DNA of 64,000 nt from Neptuniibacter sp. (GCF_024231755.1 NZ_JAAEQH010000279.1:62001-126000), one strand, 5' to 3'; counted from the first letter of the stretch, positions 1 through 9,964 are shown. The notes: generated by a model from the sequence alone, not told the origin. Program-made: numbers and translations.

Positions 1-974
1 GTGCTGACCAATCACTGAATGGTCGTTTGAGTAATGAGAATATGGAAATTGTTCTGCAAAAGAACAGTCGTCATGATTTGTCGAAGCATTCCGACATGGA
101 ATTAATCAGTGGAGGGAATCTAATATCTCTTCCCGATAAACGGAAAGTGAAGGTGACATTACGCTTGCTTGCACACAGTGATACAGCATTGAAGTTGCGT
201 AATTCAGGCCATATTCGTTTAACTGCCACACCGTTTCCAACAGAGTTTGATCGCTTTAAATTACCTGAATTAAAAGCGGGTGACCTACTGGAGCTGGATT
301 ACAGCTTTTATAGCAATAAAGGCATCCAATATTTCTCACCCTTTTTGGAAGCAGGGAGTGATGGTGAGGTCGAGATTCTTGAGTTTAAGGTGAGTGCAGA
401 GCCCGCGGAAGAACATGATTCGTTAGGCTTTAGTGTTGATAAGCTAAACGTAACTGCCAACAATAAAGTTACAGATCACTTGCACAACTCTGCAGGTCCT
501 AAATTCGTATTTAAAGAGTTGGTTTTACACAGCTTTACAGGAAAAGATCAGGGTAAAAACACGTTGATAGCGGGTTGGGGGATACCTGAATCTTGGGGTG
601 TATGGAGTGTGGCCGATCAAGCTGTATTACGCTTTGCTGTTGATAATCAGGCATTGCCCTTAAAGAACTACAGTATCAAATTGAAGCTGCAAGGCTTTAC
701 CGCTAATCAGAAAAAGGAACAGAAAGTCAGCTTCAAACTCAACGGGGTTATGATTTCTGAACAGGTGCATAGAATTAATCATCGCGCACAAGTTTTGGAT
801 CTGCGTTTGCCGGAAGGCGTGCTGCAAAATGGAAGTAACCTGTTGCAAGTGAATATTGAGGACCCGGTATCGCCTTTACAACTAGGGATTGATACTGATT
901 CAAGAGCCTTAGGGCTGGGACTCAAAGCGATGCAGGTTGTAGCATACAGCGATGACTTAGTAGAGCTACAATGA
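1..974 (+). CDS. C-terminal part of an unidentified protein (truncated at window edge)
   Basis: The reading frame is open to the left edge of the window (codons readable from base 3), so the first start-like codon (TTG at 27) is probably not the real start and the gene begins outside. The visible 320 or so residues have no membrane segment and look like two beta-rich domains. The second contains the motif GWGIPESWGVWS (about residues 180-192 of the visible part). I recall similar W-G-x-W-S motifs in beta-sandwich domains attached to membrane glycosyl- or phosphoglycerol transferases, but this link is weak. Function is not assigned. The next gene follows after 165 bases with its own promoter. 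Confidence 0.6.
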   Translation, partial: ADQSLNGRLSNENMEIVLQKNSRHDLSKHSDMELISGGNLISLPDKRKVKVTLRLLAHSDTALKLRNSGHIRLTATPFPTEFDRFKLPELKAGDLLELDYSFYSNKGIQYFSPFLEAGSDGEVEILEFKVSAEPAEEHDSLGFSVDKLNVTANNKVTDHLHNSAGPKFVFKELVLHSFTGKDQGKNTLIAGWGIPESWGVWSVADQAVLRFAVDNQALPLKNYSIKLKLQGFTANQKKEQKVSFKLNGVMISEQVHRINHRAQVLDLRLPEGVLQNGSNLLQVNIEDPVSPLQLGIDTDSRALGLGLKAMQVVAYSDDLVELQ

Positions 975-1053
975 CCTAGAAGCCCTCTTTCTTACTTTAA
1001 CTGTTTGATTTTTATACATCTGTCATGAATTCCTTCGTTACGGGTCAGGGTGC

Positions 1054-1082
1054 TTGCATGAGGCGCTCGCGCGGCGTATAAC
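1054..1082 (+). promoter_or_regulatory. Probable sigma-70 promoter of the Lon-like protease gene
   Basis: TTGCAT at 1054-1059 and TATAAC at 1077-1082 are separated by exactly 17 bases and lie about 58 bases upstream of the ATG at 1140. Found by eye from consensus; not experimentally supported. Confidence 0.5.
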
Positions 1083-1139
1083 TGCTAGAAAGCAACTTCA
1101 CGTTGTATCCTTCTTTCAGACGTCAGCGGGAGTACCTGT

Positions 1140-3518
1140 ATGGTAACGGAAACCCGACTTACCCCTGAACAGCTCTACTGCAGCTGTGATCCTGAACTAC
1201 TGCCTTTTAAAACCACATCCACACTTGAACCGTTCTCTGGATTCTTTGGTCAGAGCCGTGCGATTGAGGCGATGGACTTCGGTATTGGTATGCGCCGGCC
1301 GGGTTATAACTTGTTTGTGATGGGTAATCCGCACACCGGAAGGTTTTCCTTTGCGATGGAAAATCTGAAAGCAGTGGCAAAAAAAGAGAAAAAGCCGGGT
1401 GACTGGGTTTATCTGAATAATCTTTCAGATAACCGTAATCCGCTCTCAATACAGTTCCCTGCAGGTAAAGCACAGCAGTTTAAGCGGGATATAAAAAATA
1501 TCATTGAAGGTGCGCTCACCGAGATGCCCGCTGCTTTTGAAAGCCCGACTTACCAACGCAAGAAAAGTAAGATCGAACGTGATCTCAATAAATATTACGA
1601 TCAAGCGATTGAAGGGGTAGAGCGTGATGCACGTGAGCACAGTATTGCCGTGTATCGTGATGCTGGAAGCATAGGTTTTACGCCAGTAGCTGATGGACAG
1701 GCTATGGATGAGGCTGTTTTTTCTCAGTTGCCTGAGGATATCAGGGATGCTTTTACAAAAGCGATCTCTAATCTTGAAGATAAACTGAATGAATCGCTTA
1801 CTGGCTTACCTCAATGGCGTCGTGAAGCGGCTGAAAAGCTGAAGAATCTGGACCGGGATACTACACGTCAGGCCATTGCTCCTCTGTTCCAGCCGGTAAA
1901 AGATAAATACGCCAATATCTCCTCCGTGGCAGATTACCTTTCTGAGATGGAAACTTCATTGGTAAAGAACTGTGGTGAGATAGTCGGTGATGACAAACTG
2001 CTTGAGCCGGTTACCGATGCAACGCGACGTAGCTATATGGAGAGCAACTACGGTGTAAACCTGCTGGTGGATAACCAGAAAACCAAAGGTGCCCCAGTTG
2101 TTTATGAAGCACATCCGAGCTACGAAAATCTGTTTGGCCGCGTTGAATACACCTCAGAGATGGGGGCGTTGTCGACCTCCTATAAACTGATCCGTCCGGG
2201 TGCTCTGCATCAGGCTAATGGCGGGTATTTGGTGCTGGAAGCGGAGAAGCTGTTTGAACAGCCTTTTGTCTATGGTGCTTTGAAGCGTGCGCTTAAATCC
2301 CATGAGATCCGTATCGAAAGCCCTGCCAGTGAATACACCGGTATTAGCACCATCACGCTGATCCCAGAAGCGATTCCTTTGTCAGTCAAAGTTGTATTGA
2401 TTGGAGCTCGGAATATCTATTACCTACTGCAGGAACTGGATCATGATTTTGAAAAGATGTTCCGTGTTGTGGTGGATTTTGATGAGGATGTGAAACGGAC
2501 GCCCCAGGCGATTCGTAATTATGCTCGTCTGATGAAAACCTTAGCTGAGGAAGAGGGCTTAGCACCTCTAACCCGCAGGGCGGTCGCTCGTCTGGTAGAA
2601 CACAGTTCACGTCAGGCGGAGGATCAAGAGCTTTTATCGGCCCATATCGGTGAGTTAGTGGATCTTCTCTGCGAGGCGAACTTCAAGCGCATTAAAGAAG
2701 AGGATGAGCTTATCAATGCTGACCATGTTGAGATGGCTTTGAATGCGAAAGAGCGCCGCACCTCACGTATGTCAGAAAAGATTGAAGAAGGTATTCTGAA
2801 CGAAACTGTTCTGATTGATACCGAAGGTGAGGCTGTGGGTAAGTCCAACGGTCTCACTGTCCTTCAGGTGGGTGACGTCGCCTTTGGTACACCTGCAAGA
2901 ATTACCGCCACGGTGCATCCAGGTAGCCGTGGAATCGTAGATATTGAGCGAGAGGTGACACTGGGGCAACCGATCCACTCTAAAGGGGTTTTGATCTTAT
3001 CAGGCTTCTTAGGTCATCAGTATGCTCAGGATTTTACATTAGCAATCTCTGCCAGTATCGCTCTTGAGCAATCATACGGTTATGTGGATGGGGACAGCGC
3101 ATCACTGGCAGAGGTTTGTACTTTGTTGTCTGCTTTAACGCATATCCCGATCAGTCAGAACTTTGCTACCACCGGTTCAATTAACCAGTATGGCGAGGTT
3201 CAGGCGATTGGAGGTGTGAATGAGAAGATTGAGGGCTTCTTCAATCTGTGTAAAACCCGTGGCCTGAATGGTAAGCAGGGTGTGATTGTTCCCAAAGCAA
3301 ATGTCAGAAATTTAATGCTTAAAGCCGAAGTGGTTGAGGCTGTTAACCAGGGTATGTTTGCTGTTCATGCGGTATCGCATGTGGACGAATGTCTCGAAAT
3401 CCTGATGGGGCGTAAGGCAGGACGGCGTAAAGATGATGGTAGCTTTACGCAACGTAGTATTAATGCTCAGGTGGTGAAACGACTCAAGGAAATCTCAGAG
3501 GCAAAATCTGAAAGCTAA
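1140..3518 (+). CDS. Lon-family (LonB/YcbZ-like) ATP-dependent protease
   Basis: A 792-residue cytoplasmic AAA+ protease of the YcbZ/LonB-like branch, which carries the Lon proteolytic domain but lacks the classical LonA N-domain. The N-terminal nucleotide-binding loop is atypical (GNPHTGRF, about residue 60; arginine where Walker A has lysine). The proteolytic dyad is readable: Ser653 in DGDSAS and Lys696 in GGVNEKIEGF, 43 residues apart, the same spacing as in E. coli LonA (S679/K722). The ATG at 1140 has GGGAG about nine bases upstream. The expected role is degradation of misfolded or regulatory proteins; the substrates are unknown. It appears monocistronic. Confidence 0.92.
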   Translation: MVTETRLTPEQLYCSCDPELLPFKTTSTLEPFSGFFGQSRAIEAMDFGIGMRRPGYNLFVMGNPHTGRFSFAMENLKAVAKKEKKPGDWVYLNNLSDNRNPLSIQFPAGKAQQFKRDIKNIIEGALTEMPAAFESPTYQRKKSKIERDLNKYYDQAIEGVERDAREHSIAVYRDAGSIGFTPVADGQAMDEAVFSQLPEDIRDAFTKAISNLEDKLNESLTGLPQWRREAAEKLKNLDRDTTRQAIAPLFQPVKDKYANISSVADYLSEMETSLVKNCGEIVGDDKLLEPVTDATRRSYMESNYGVNLLVDNQKTKGAPVVYEAHPSYENLFGRVEYTSEMGALSTSYKLIRPGALHQANGGYLVLEAEKLFEQPFVYGALKRALKSHEIRIESPASEYTGISTITLIPEAIPLSVKVVLIGARNIYYLLQELDHDFEKMFRVVVDFDEDVKRTPQAIRNYARLMKTLAEEEGLAPLTRRAVARLVEHSSRQAEDQELLSAHIGELVDLLCEANFKRIKEEDELINADHVEMALNAKERRTSRMSEKIEEGILNETVLIDTEGEAVGKSNGLTVLQVGDVAFGTPARITATVHPGSRGIVDIEREVTLGQPIHSKGVLILSGFLGHQYAQDFTLAISASIALEQSYGYVDGDSASLAEVCTLLSALTHIPISQNFATTGSINQYGEVQAIGGVNEKIEGFFNLCKTRGLNGKQGVIVPKANVRNLMLKAEVVEAVNQGMFAVHAVSHVDECLEILMGRKAGRRKDDGSFTQRSINAQVVKRLKEISEAKSES

Positions 3519-3605
3519 TCTTATACATTGGGCTAGAAACGGATGAAAAGTTAGCGGTAATGATTCCATGGAAAGTAGATTGGGGATAATATGCCCGATA
3601 AGAGT

Positions 3606-3640
3606 GCAGAAAAGTTAGGAAAGGATAATAGCTTTTCTGC
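3606..3640. terminator. Hairpin downstream of the Lon-like gene
   Basis: GCAGAAAAG (3606-3614) and CTTTTCTGC (3632-3640) form a perfect 9-bp stem with a 17-base loop, about 90 bases after the Lon-like stop. No clean T-run follows, so termination activity is uncertain. Confidence 0.35.
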
Positions 3641-3650
3641 ACAACCTTTT

Positions 3651-3700
3651 GTGACGGCCGGAGGCGATGATTGAAGGGGGATTCGTCACCGGCCGGTCAC
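3651..3700. terminator. GC-rich inverted repeat between convergent genes
   Basis: GTGACGGCCGG (3651-3661) is nearly complementary to CCGGCCGGTCAC (3689-3700), with one extra base and a 27-base loop. It lies 56 bases beyond the stop of the minus-strand porin gene and also faces the Lon-like gene. It may act as a transcription barrier, but there is no T-tract on either strand. Confidence 0.35.
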
Positions 3701-3756
3701 ACTAAAGGCACTGTTAACGCTTTAACAAATGCCTTAGCTCATACCTCAAACTAAGC

Positions 3757-4841
3757 TTAGAAAGAGGTAGTTACAGCAACATTAAGAATGTCTGTATCAC
3801 CGCCATCGTAAGCTTCTTCGCGAACGTACTCTGCGCTCAGTTCTGCATTTTCACCCATTGCTCTTGTGATACCCAGAGCCGTACGAGTTTCTGGTAGTTC
3901 GTAATCGATACCCGCTACATCATCGATGTCGCTGGCTTCGTCAGATTCGCTGTAACCCAGGAATAGAGAACCATCAGCGCCAAGCACCTGAGTGCTATAT
4001 CCCGCGCCTAGGTGTAGGAAGCTTGGCTCACCTTCTAGGTTAGAGTCACCCAGTTTGATATATTCAGCAAACATTGCCAGATCACCGGTTTCTACCAAAG
4101 CATTTACACGCCAAGCATCGATCTTTTCGGTCAGACCACCCAGCTCAGAGAATGGGCCAGCAGTGTTAGCTACATCAGTCACATAACCTGCACCTACAGA
4201 TACACCATTTTGAAAATCCAGACCCAGGTTTAGACCCAGAGTATCCAGGGTTGTACCTTCGTCGCCAGAGTTGTTCAGTGCGTAAGCGTCCAGACTCACC
4301 ATGTCGTTAGCATAGCTAACCATAGCAAGACCTTCTTTTGCGTCGAAGATGTCGAAAGCAATTGGGTCAGTGAACGCTGCAGAGTCGCCAACAAGGAGAG
4401 GGTGAGCTGCTTTACCCAGGGTCAGGTGTACCGGGCTGTCTTCAGCTCCAATCACAGCGTACGCTTCCGCTAGGTCTAGTTTCTCATCAACTGACAGGTA
4501 TTCAATCAGAGTCGCCAGTTTAACGTTTTCGTTTACGTCAGCTTCGATTGCAATCTCAAAGGTATCAACCAGAATATCAGCTGTGCTATCACCGTTATCA
4601 GCTTCAACTTGCTGAGCTAGCAGAGAAACTTCACCGCTAACAGTGACGTTATCAGCAAAACCGCCAGCAGTGCTTTCTGTCGTTTCATTTTTAGCGATAG
4701 TCGCCTGCTGTGCTGCCAACTGTGCTTCTAGCTGGGCAATCCGAGCTTTCATTGCTGCAAGTTCTTCTGCAACGCCTGCAAATGCAGGGGAAGCCGTTGC
4801 TACTGATGCCGCTACCAGAGTAGCCAGAGCTGTTTTTTCAT
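3757..4841 (-). CDS. LbtU-type outer-membrane porin with a frameshift in its signal peptide
   Basis: The downstream frame (from ATG 4752) encodes 331 residues: a short coiled coil (MKARIAQLEAQLAAQQ), then alternating amphipathic strands ending in F, as in outer-membrane beta-barrels. I read it as an LbtU/siderophore-porin-like protein. A second ATG at 4841, preceded by the good ribosome site AGAAGGG, begins a typical signal peptide (MKK, Ala/Val-rich core, cleavage after AFA), but in a different frame. After ATG there are six A residues (4833-4838); seven would join the signal peptide to the porin as one protein. As written, the ATG 4841 frame stops after nine codons. This is a sequencing error, a mutation, or a slippage/phase-variable tract. 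Without the fix the product would lack export information. Confidence 0.7.
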
Positions 4842-4954
4842 GTTTTTCCCTTCTATATCTTTAAAGAATAAGATTTAAGTTATGTTATTTCGTCATAGAC
4901 GCTCTGTTCTTAAATAAACCCAGATACACCAAGGAATGATTTGTAGCTATCCCG

Positions 4955-6070
4955 TTAACTAAGGCTTGTAAGATGGTTATCCCAGCTAACCCTGCCAAGA
5001 CCGGTAAGCGGAAATTTGGTTTTCTCTGCCGTGAAGGCGTTGTACGTGTAACAATGACCTCTCCCGGTCGATATAAGGAAATTTCCGTCCTCTTCCATCG
5101 CTGCCAGGCCACAACCATCAGCAGCTCGGGTTGAAGTTAGGAATTCACCATGCTGATTCCAGAAAGTCACGAGATCTCCACGAGGCGATGAGATCGCTGC
5201 AATCTGACCACTGCGATCAAAACGAGCACTGCCGCAATACTGCTTCATAGCGTTGTTAATTTGATCTGGTGCACGAACCAGTTCTATCTCTTTACCAGGA
5301 GAGTGGAATGCAACTAGAGGGACATCATCGTATTTTTCGCCTTGATACTGCAGGGCGATCACTACTCGCCCCAGAGAGTTGATATCGATATGGCGAATAC
5401 TTAACTGGTGCATCTCTTCTGGTAGAAATACCTGCTCCTTTAGCGCTCCGGTACTGCTATCGATATATGCTAGTGATGGCTGCATAGTGTCGAGGTTTAG
5501 TTTTTCTCTGCCACGTTCTGGATGAGTGAAAATACCGCCATTGGCTACCACAAGCGTCTCGCCATCCGGCATCATTTTTAACTCGTGCGGGCCGATACCT
5601 GCAGAGCTGTACTGATGAACGACCTGGTAGTTATCTTCAATATCCCGCAACACGATTTGTCCTTGTCCGGTACTGATCTTGTTTTCAGTCGAGATCAGAT
5701 AGCGGCCATCCGCGCTGAAAATGGCGTGTCCATAGAAGTGATGGTTTGCTTCTGCAGTTACTCTTTTCTCTAGTTGTCCGGTTCGTAGATTAACTATGTC
5801 GATAAACTGTTCAGGACGTCTACCCACTGCGGCCAGAAGCGGTTTAAATGGGTGTAGCTCCACGTGATGCGCGCGAGCTGGCAGAGGGTGCTTCAGCATG
5901 GTTTGCCCTACAGTACTCACAACTGTCAGTTCAAAAGCACCAGCAGCGGACTGGGCGGCAGATGCAAACCAACGCTGTTGTTCAGCGACTTGTTGGCTGG
6001 CCAACAACTGAGGCGCGAATAATCCACAGCCTAACAGTAGGCAGAACTTGCGCCTGTTAATCCCCGTCAC
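4955..6070 (-). CDS. DUF1513 beta-propeller-like protein with Tat-like signal
   Basis: The last gene of the Fur-controlled imelysin operon. The N-terminus carries INRRKFCLLLGC followed by a hydrophobic stretch, a twin-arginine-type signal, so a folded periplasmic protein is expected. The body has repeated short strands with motifs such as GPHELKMMPDGETLVVANGG, matching DUF1513, a YncE/beta-propeller-like family of unknown biochemical role. The longest frame begins with TTG at 6097; I prefer GTG at 6070, just before the RR motif, giving about 371 residues and a 14-base overlap with the upstream imelysin gene. Context (di-haem oxidoreductase and two imelysins) suggests a role in periplasmic iron acquisition or handling. 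Confidence 0.75.
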   Translation of the reverse strand: MTGINRRKFCLLLGCGLFAPQLLASQQVAEQQRWFASAAQSAAGAFELTVVSTVGQTMLKHPLPARAHHVELHPFKPLLAAVGRRPEQFIDIVNLRTGQLEKRVTAEANHHFYGHAIFSADGRYLISTENKISTGQGQIVLRDIEDNYQVVHQYSSAGIGPHELKMMPDGETLVVANGGIFTHPERGREKLNLDTMQPSLAYIDSSTGALKEQVFLPEEMHQLSIRHIDINSLGRVVIALQYQGEKYDDVPLVAFHSPGKEIELVRAPDQINNAMKQYCGSARFDRSGQIAAISSPRGDLVTFWNQHGEFLTSTRAADGCGLAAMEEDGNFLISTGRGHCYTYNAFTAEKTKFPLTGLGRVSWDNHLTSLS

Positions 6071-7142
6071 GGCTATTAAATCCCAGTTGTAGCTCAAGTT
6101 TGTTCATGCTTTTACCCAGGTGCTCATGTAGCTCGGTAAGCTCTGCTGAAACCTGCAATAGCTTTACTCTTACCTTCTCATCCTGAACATGCAGATAGAG
6201 CGGGGAAGGAAGTTCTGCCAGTAGTTTGTTGATGCTGTTGAAGCTTGTTTCTATAGCTTCAGCTCTGTCCGTAACACCGTTCTCTTCTAGAAGTCGCTTC
6301 AGGTTCAGGCCGGAAACACCGCTGAACATATGCTGCAGGCTTTGAAGATTGGTTTGGATGTTTTGCAGTGATTGCCCACTGCGCCAGCTTTCCAAGCGTT
6401 TGCCTTTAGCTTTGGTTTTTCCCAGAGGGCGGTTGAGTTTCAGGTCGCGAATAACTTCAAGTGGTTCGACCTGGGCTTTCATCAGATCGATAGTGGCTTC
6501 CTGGCTGGTTTCATAATGGCCCTCTTCAGAGTTCAGGTAGTTGAACTCCTCGCTGAATGTCTGCCACTCATTAAATGTATCTGTTGCAGTTTTATTTACA
6601 TTGCCGCTAACCGCATGGAGGAACTGGCAACGGAACGGAGCCTCTTGGATTTCCGTTAGTGGTGCTTTGGAAAACAGCAGGCGTTCTATAGCGGGTAGTC
6701 CTTTTACAGCGATACTGGCGGTTTGGAAATACTCTGGTTGCAGTGTCTGCGGGTCTTCAGCTTTAAGCAGTTTGTTCAGTTGCTTTGAAGTCAGGTTCTT
6801 TTTATCCGGCCAGAACTGCAGGCTATAGCTGCGCATCAGAAATTCAATTGGGCCAAACTGGACATGCTGAATAGCCTGCCATGCATTCAGAGTATCTCTA
6901 AATGCTGACTGAGCAGAACCAAGCGTTTTCTCTTCCGGTTTATCACAGAAGAGTTCCACCTCTTTATGTAGTTGAGCGGAGGTGTGCATCAGCGCCTGAT
7001 AGCGAGGTAATACATGCTGCTGAACCAGGTTCTGGTTCAGCTCCATCCACTGCTGTTCGGTTACAGAGGCATAGGTATTACCTGTGACCGTAGTTGTGGT
7101 AAGACTAAGCAGTATTAGCTGGAAGCGTGTAACTAATCTCAT
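6057..7142 (-). CDS. Imelysin (peptidase M75) family periplasmic protein
   Basis: 361 residues with a signal peptide (cleavage near TYA-SVTEQ, about residue 26) and the helical architecture of imelysin-like proteins (GPIEFLMRSYSLQFWPDK around residue 97). The GxHxxE metal motif of canonical imelysins is not obvious, so it is the divergent partner of the first imelysin. Its ATG overlaps the stop of the di-haem oxidoreductase gene by one base (TGATG), indicating translational coupling. Imelysins are bacterial iron-regulated proteins related to EfeO; proteolytic activity is doubtful. Confidence 0.8.
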   Translation of the reverse strand: MRLVTRFQLILLSLTTTTVTGNTYASVTEQQWMELNQNLVQQHVLPRYQALMHTSAQLHKEVELFCDKPEEKTLGSAQSAFRDTLNAWQAIQHVQFGPIEFLMRSYSLQFWPDKKNLTSKQLNKLLKAEDPQTLQPEYFQTASIAVKGLPAIERLLFSKAPLTEIQEAPFRCQFLHAVSGNVNKTATDTFNEWQTFSEEFNYLNSEEGHYETSQEATIDLMKAQVEPLEVIRDLKLNRPLGKTKAKGKRLESWRSGQSLQNIQTNLQSLQHMFSGVSGLNLKRLLEENGVTDRAEAIETSFNSINKLLAELPSPLYLHVQDEKVRVKLLQVSAELTELHEHLGKSMNKLELQLGFNSRDGD

Positions 7143-8623
7143 CAGAGAGACTCCAGAAATTGTATGAGATGGCGGCGATCTTCAGTCGGCATTTGGATAA
7201 CCTTATCCCGAGATGCTGAGGCTTCTCCTCCATGCCATAGGATCGCTTCCAACAGAGTGCGAGCGCGACCATCATGTAGATAGTGGCTTTTACCGCTGAC
7301 TTTTTCAGTTAGCCCGATCCCCCAGAGTGGTGCTGTGCGCCACTCCTGACCGTTAGCCATATATTCAGGGCGATTATCAGCCAGATCAGGTCCCATATCA
7401 TGGAGCAGCATATCGCTGTATGGCCAGATACGTTGTTGACTCAAAAGTGGCAGTCCGGGTGTTTCGGCGGTAATAAAACTTGCACTGTGGCAGGAAACGC
7501 AGCCGCTATCGTAAAAAACTTTTTTGCCTGCGAGAACTTCAGAGTTGTCTGCAGTGCGACGCGCAGGAACAGCGATGTGGCGGGTGTAAAACAGCAGCAC
7601 CTCATTCATCTCGCTGGAAGCTTCCAGCCCTTCAAGATGATTGGAATTACCGCTAGGCAGAGATAGGCAGTCTGTTTGTTGTTCGGTGCAGTCGCCCCAG
7701 GCATTGGTAGCGTAAGGTGTTGAGATACCGATATCACCATTAAATGCTGAGTTATTCTGTTGGTTCAGCGTAGGGTGACCCGCTTTCCAGCCAAATCGGC
7801 CGAGCATGCTTTTCTGTAATTCAGAGTTCCATACTTTGTTAGCTTTACCAGATATGCCATCGCCGTTTCTGTCTTGCGGGTCGGCTAAAGCTAAAATCTG
7901 TGCTTCAGGAATATTTTCAAGCAGTCCCAATCCGATCATTGCTGGGGCAATGCGTGGGGAGATCATTGTGTCAGGGTGCAGGGGGCCATAACTCAGGTCA
8001 GTAACCTTATAGCTTGGCTTACGAAGAGATATCTCCTTGCCGTCGGCCAGTGTGATTTTCTTCTCGGTATAACTGATCTGCATCTTCCCTTCAGCTTGCA
8101 GGCCTGTGACTGCGAAATCCTGTAATTGGCCCCCGTAATTAGGTTCGGGGATAACACCAAGTTTACCTTCCTTGAGGAGGGTTTCCTGTTGCTTTTTTTG
8201 TGCCGGAATACTCAGGCGCAAGAACATGGATACCGCATTATCTTCCGGCCAGTTGGCTATAGGCGTGTGACCGCGTCCATCTCGGGCATGGCATTGCATG
8301 CAGGAGCGAGCATTATAGAGAGGTCCTAAACCATCGCTGGCGGTGGTAGAGGAGGGAGCTGCCACCCAGAGCTTTCTGAAAATCCCATTTCCCAGTTTGA
8401 AATCCAGCTGCTGTTTAAAAGGCATATTGGCAGCAGGATGGGTAAAGGCATTTCGATCAGCTGTTTTAAAATGGGTGGTAGCACCCCCCTGATAAATCTC
8501 TCCTTGTTCCGGTTTGCTGAAATCGAGGGCTGCTTCAGCGTGCAGAGCATGGCCGATCCCAACCACGCAAATCAGCAGGCTGTGAAAGATCGGGCTGAAG
8601 AGAAAATCAGGGAGTTTTTTCAT
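7142..8623 (-). CDS. Di-haem oxidoreductase (DHOR/DUF1111, thiol-oxidoreductase-like)
   Basis: 493 residues with an N-terminal signal peptide (cleavage near HAEA, about residue 31) and two c-type haem motifs, CMQCH (about residue 107) and CVSCH (about residue 375), typical of the di-haem oxidoreductase family related to cytochrome c peroxidases. It is periplasmic. It lies 15 bases after the first imelysin gene and is coupled to the second. A redox role, such as keeping iron in one oxidation state during uptake, is inferred from the neighbours and the Fur box; the electron donor is unknown. Confidence 0.88.
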   Translation of the reverse strand: MKKLPDFLFSPIFHSLLICVVGIGHALHAEAALDFSKPEQGEIYQGGATTHFKTADRNAFTHPAANMPFKQQLDFKLGNGIFRKLWVAAPSSTTASDGLGPLYNARSCMQCHARDGRGHTPIANWPEDNAVSMFLRLSIPAQKKQQETLLKEGKLGVIPEPNYGGQLQDFAVTGLQAEGKMQISYTEKKITLADGKEISLRKPSYKVTDLSYGPLHPDTMISPRIAPAMIGLGLLENIPEAQILALADPQDRNGDGISGKANKVWNSELQKSMLGRFGWKAGHPTLNQQNNSAFNGDIGISTPYATNAWGDCTEQQTDCLSLPSGNSNHLEGLEASSEMNEVLLFYTRHIAVPARRTADNSEVLAGKKVFYDSGCVSCHSASFITAETPGLPLLSQQRIWPYSDMLLHDMGPDLADNRPEYMANGQEWRTAPLWGIGLTEKVSGKSHYLHDGRARTLLEAILWHGGEASASRDKVIQMPTEDRRHLIQFLESL

Positions 8624-8638
8624 CGATAATTGGCTGAA

Positions 8639-9919
8639 TTATTCGGCTAAAACAACCGCAGGGTTATCTAGGCTGTCAGAGCCTTCCAGTTCGATATTGT
8701 CTAGCTTTAGAACCGCGATGGTATGCTCGATCGCTTCAGCTTCAGCAACCAGGGCATCAACAAATGTCTGAACAACCTGATTACCAGCAGTGTTACCTTC
8801 ACCGATCAGAACATCAAAGGTGTTTCCTTTTTCTGCCTCATCCATCATCACTTGTGCAGCCGTTTGTGTGGCCTCAAGTTTGTTACGTAGATTCTGGTCT
8901 ACAACTGGCGCGGATGCCTTAACTAACTGAGAAAGGCTTGGACCAGACACAGTAGAACCATCTACGCGAGTGTATTCACCCAGATATACGTTCTTAATAC
9001 CTTTGGCATCGTAGTAGTGAGAAGCGTGTGTGTTGTCTGAGAAACAATCATGCTCTTCTTCCGGGTCATGCAGCATCAGCCCTAGCTTAGTACGTTCGCC
9101 TGCCAGTTCTCCGTATGCAAGGCTACCCATCCCGGTCAGAATAGTTGCCAGACCGCCTTCAGGACCTTTGGAAAGCAGATCCTGACGTGCTGCACCGTTT
9201 ACAGTCCAGTTGTTCGTCATCTCAGTCAGATCATCAATCAGCAGATTTGTGGCTGCCTGTAGGTAATCACGACGACGGTCACAGTTGCCGCCAGTACAAT
9301 TTTTTAGATCGAAGTCAGTTGCTGGACGGTTACCCGCACCAGGATTGTTGCCGTTTAGATCCTGGCCCCACAGCAGAAATTCAATTGCGTGATACCCTGT
9401 AGCTACGTTGGCTTCTACTTCGTCGATTTCGTGCAGAGTTTCGCCAAGTAGCTGCTTATTGATTGTTGAAGCATCAACTTCAATACCGCCAATCTTCAGG
9501 GTTTTGTTAGCGATAATGTTTGCCGTGTAGAACGGGTTTTCATCAGACTCTGTGCCATAATCAGTAGCAACGTAGTCGATCAAACCTTCATCCAACGGCC
9601 ACGCATTTACTTTGCCTTCCCAGTCATCAACCAGTGCGTTACCAAAACGGTAAGCTTCTGACTGTTGGTATGGGACACGTGCAGCAACCCAGGCTTCACG
9701 TGCTGCTTTCAAATTGGCTTCACTAGGTGAAGCTAGGAACTGATCGATTACCTTGTTTAACGCTTTGGCTGTAATCAGGGAATCTTCATAAGTTGCATGA
9801 GCAATATCAGCGTAGTGGTTCAGAACGTCATTTGTAGCTGGCGCTGCAGCTTGAGTCTGAGTAGAACCAAGCATAGCGGTAGATACTGCCAGAGCAGCAA
9901 GAGTCTTGCGCAGTTTCAT
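8639..9919 (-). CDS. Imelysin (IrpA-like) iron-regulated periplasmic protein
   Basis: First gene of the iron operon. About 426 residues with a clear signal peptide (MKLRKTLAALAV..., cleavage near TQA-AAP) and the imelysin GxHxxE signature (GYHAIEFLLWGQD, about residue 190). I start it at ATG 9919, which has AAGGA seven bases upstream, rather than the TTG six bases earlier. A perfect Fur-type palindrome overlaps its promoter. The family is iron-regulated and binds metal; the detailed role, probably ferric/ferrous iron capture in the periplasm, is inferred. Confidence 0.88.
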   Translation of the reverse strand: MKLRKTLAALAVSTAMLGSTQTQAAAPATNDVLNHYADIAHATYEDSLITAKALNKVIDQFLASPSEANLKAAREAWVAARVPYQQSEAYRFGNALVDDWEGKVNAWPLDEGLIDYVATDYGTESDENPFYTANIIANKTLKIGGIEVDASTINKQLLGETLHEIDEVEANVATGYHAIEFLLWGQDLNGNNPGAGNRPATDFDLKNCTGGNCDRRRDYLQAATNLLIDDLTEMTNNWTVNGAARQDLLSKGPEGGLATILTGMGSLAYGELAGERTKLGLMLHDPEEEHDCFSDNTHASHYYDAKGIKNVYLGEYTRVDGSTVSGPSLSQLVKASAPVVDQNLRNKLEATQTAAQVMMDEAEKGNTFDVLIGEGNTAGNQVVQTFVDALVAEAEAIEHTIAVLKLDNIELEGSDSLDNPAVVLAE

Positions 9920-9964
9920 GATCAATTCCTTAGAGTTGATGGAAATATGTTAATGAGGGCGCGA

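Noticed and set aside
4885-5118. 77-residue frame overlapping the end of the DUF1513 gene
   Set aside because: It lies in another frame inside a well-supported gene, has no ribosome site, and has no recognisable domain.
9919-9925. TTG start giving MIM at the N-terminus of the first imelysin
   Set aside because: The ATG six bases downstream has the correct spacing to AAGGA and begins the signal peptide.
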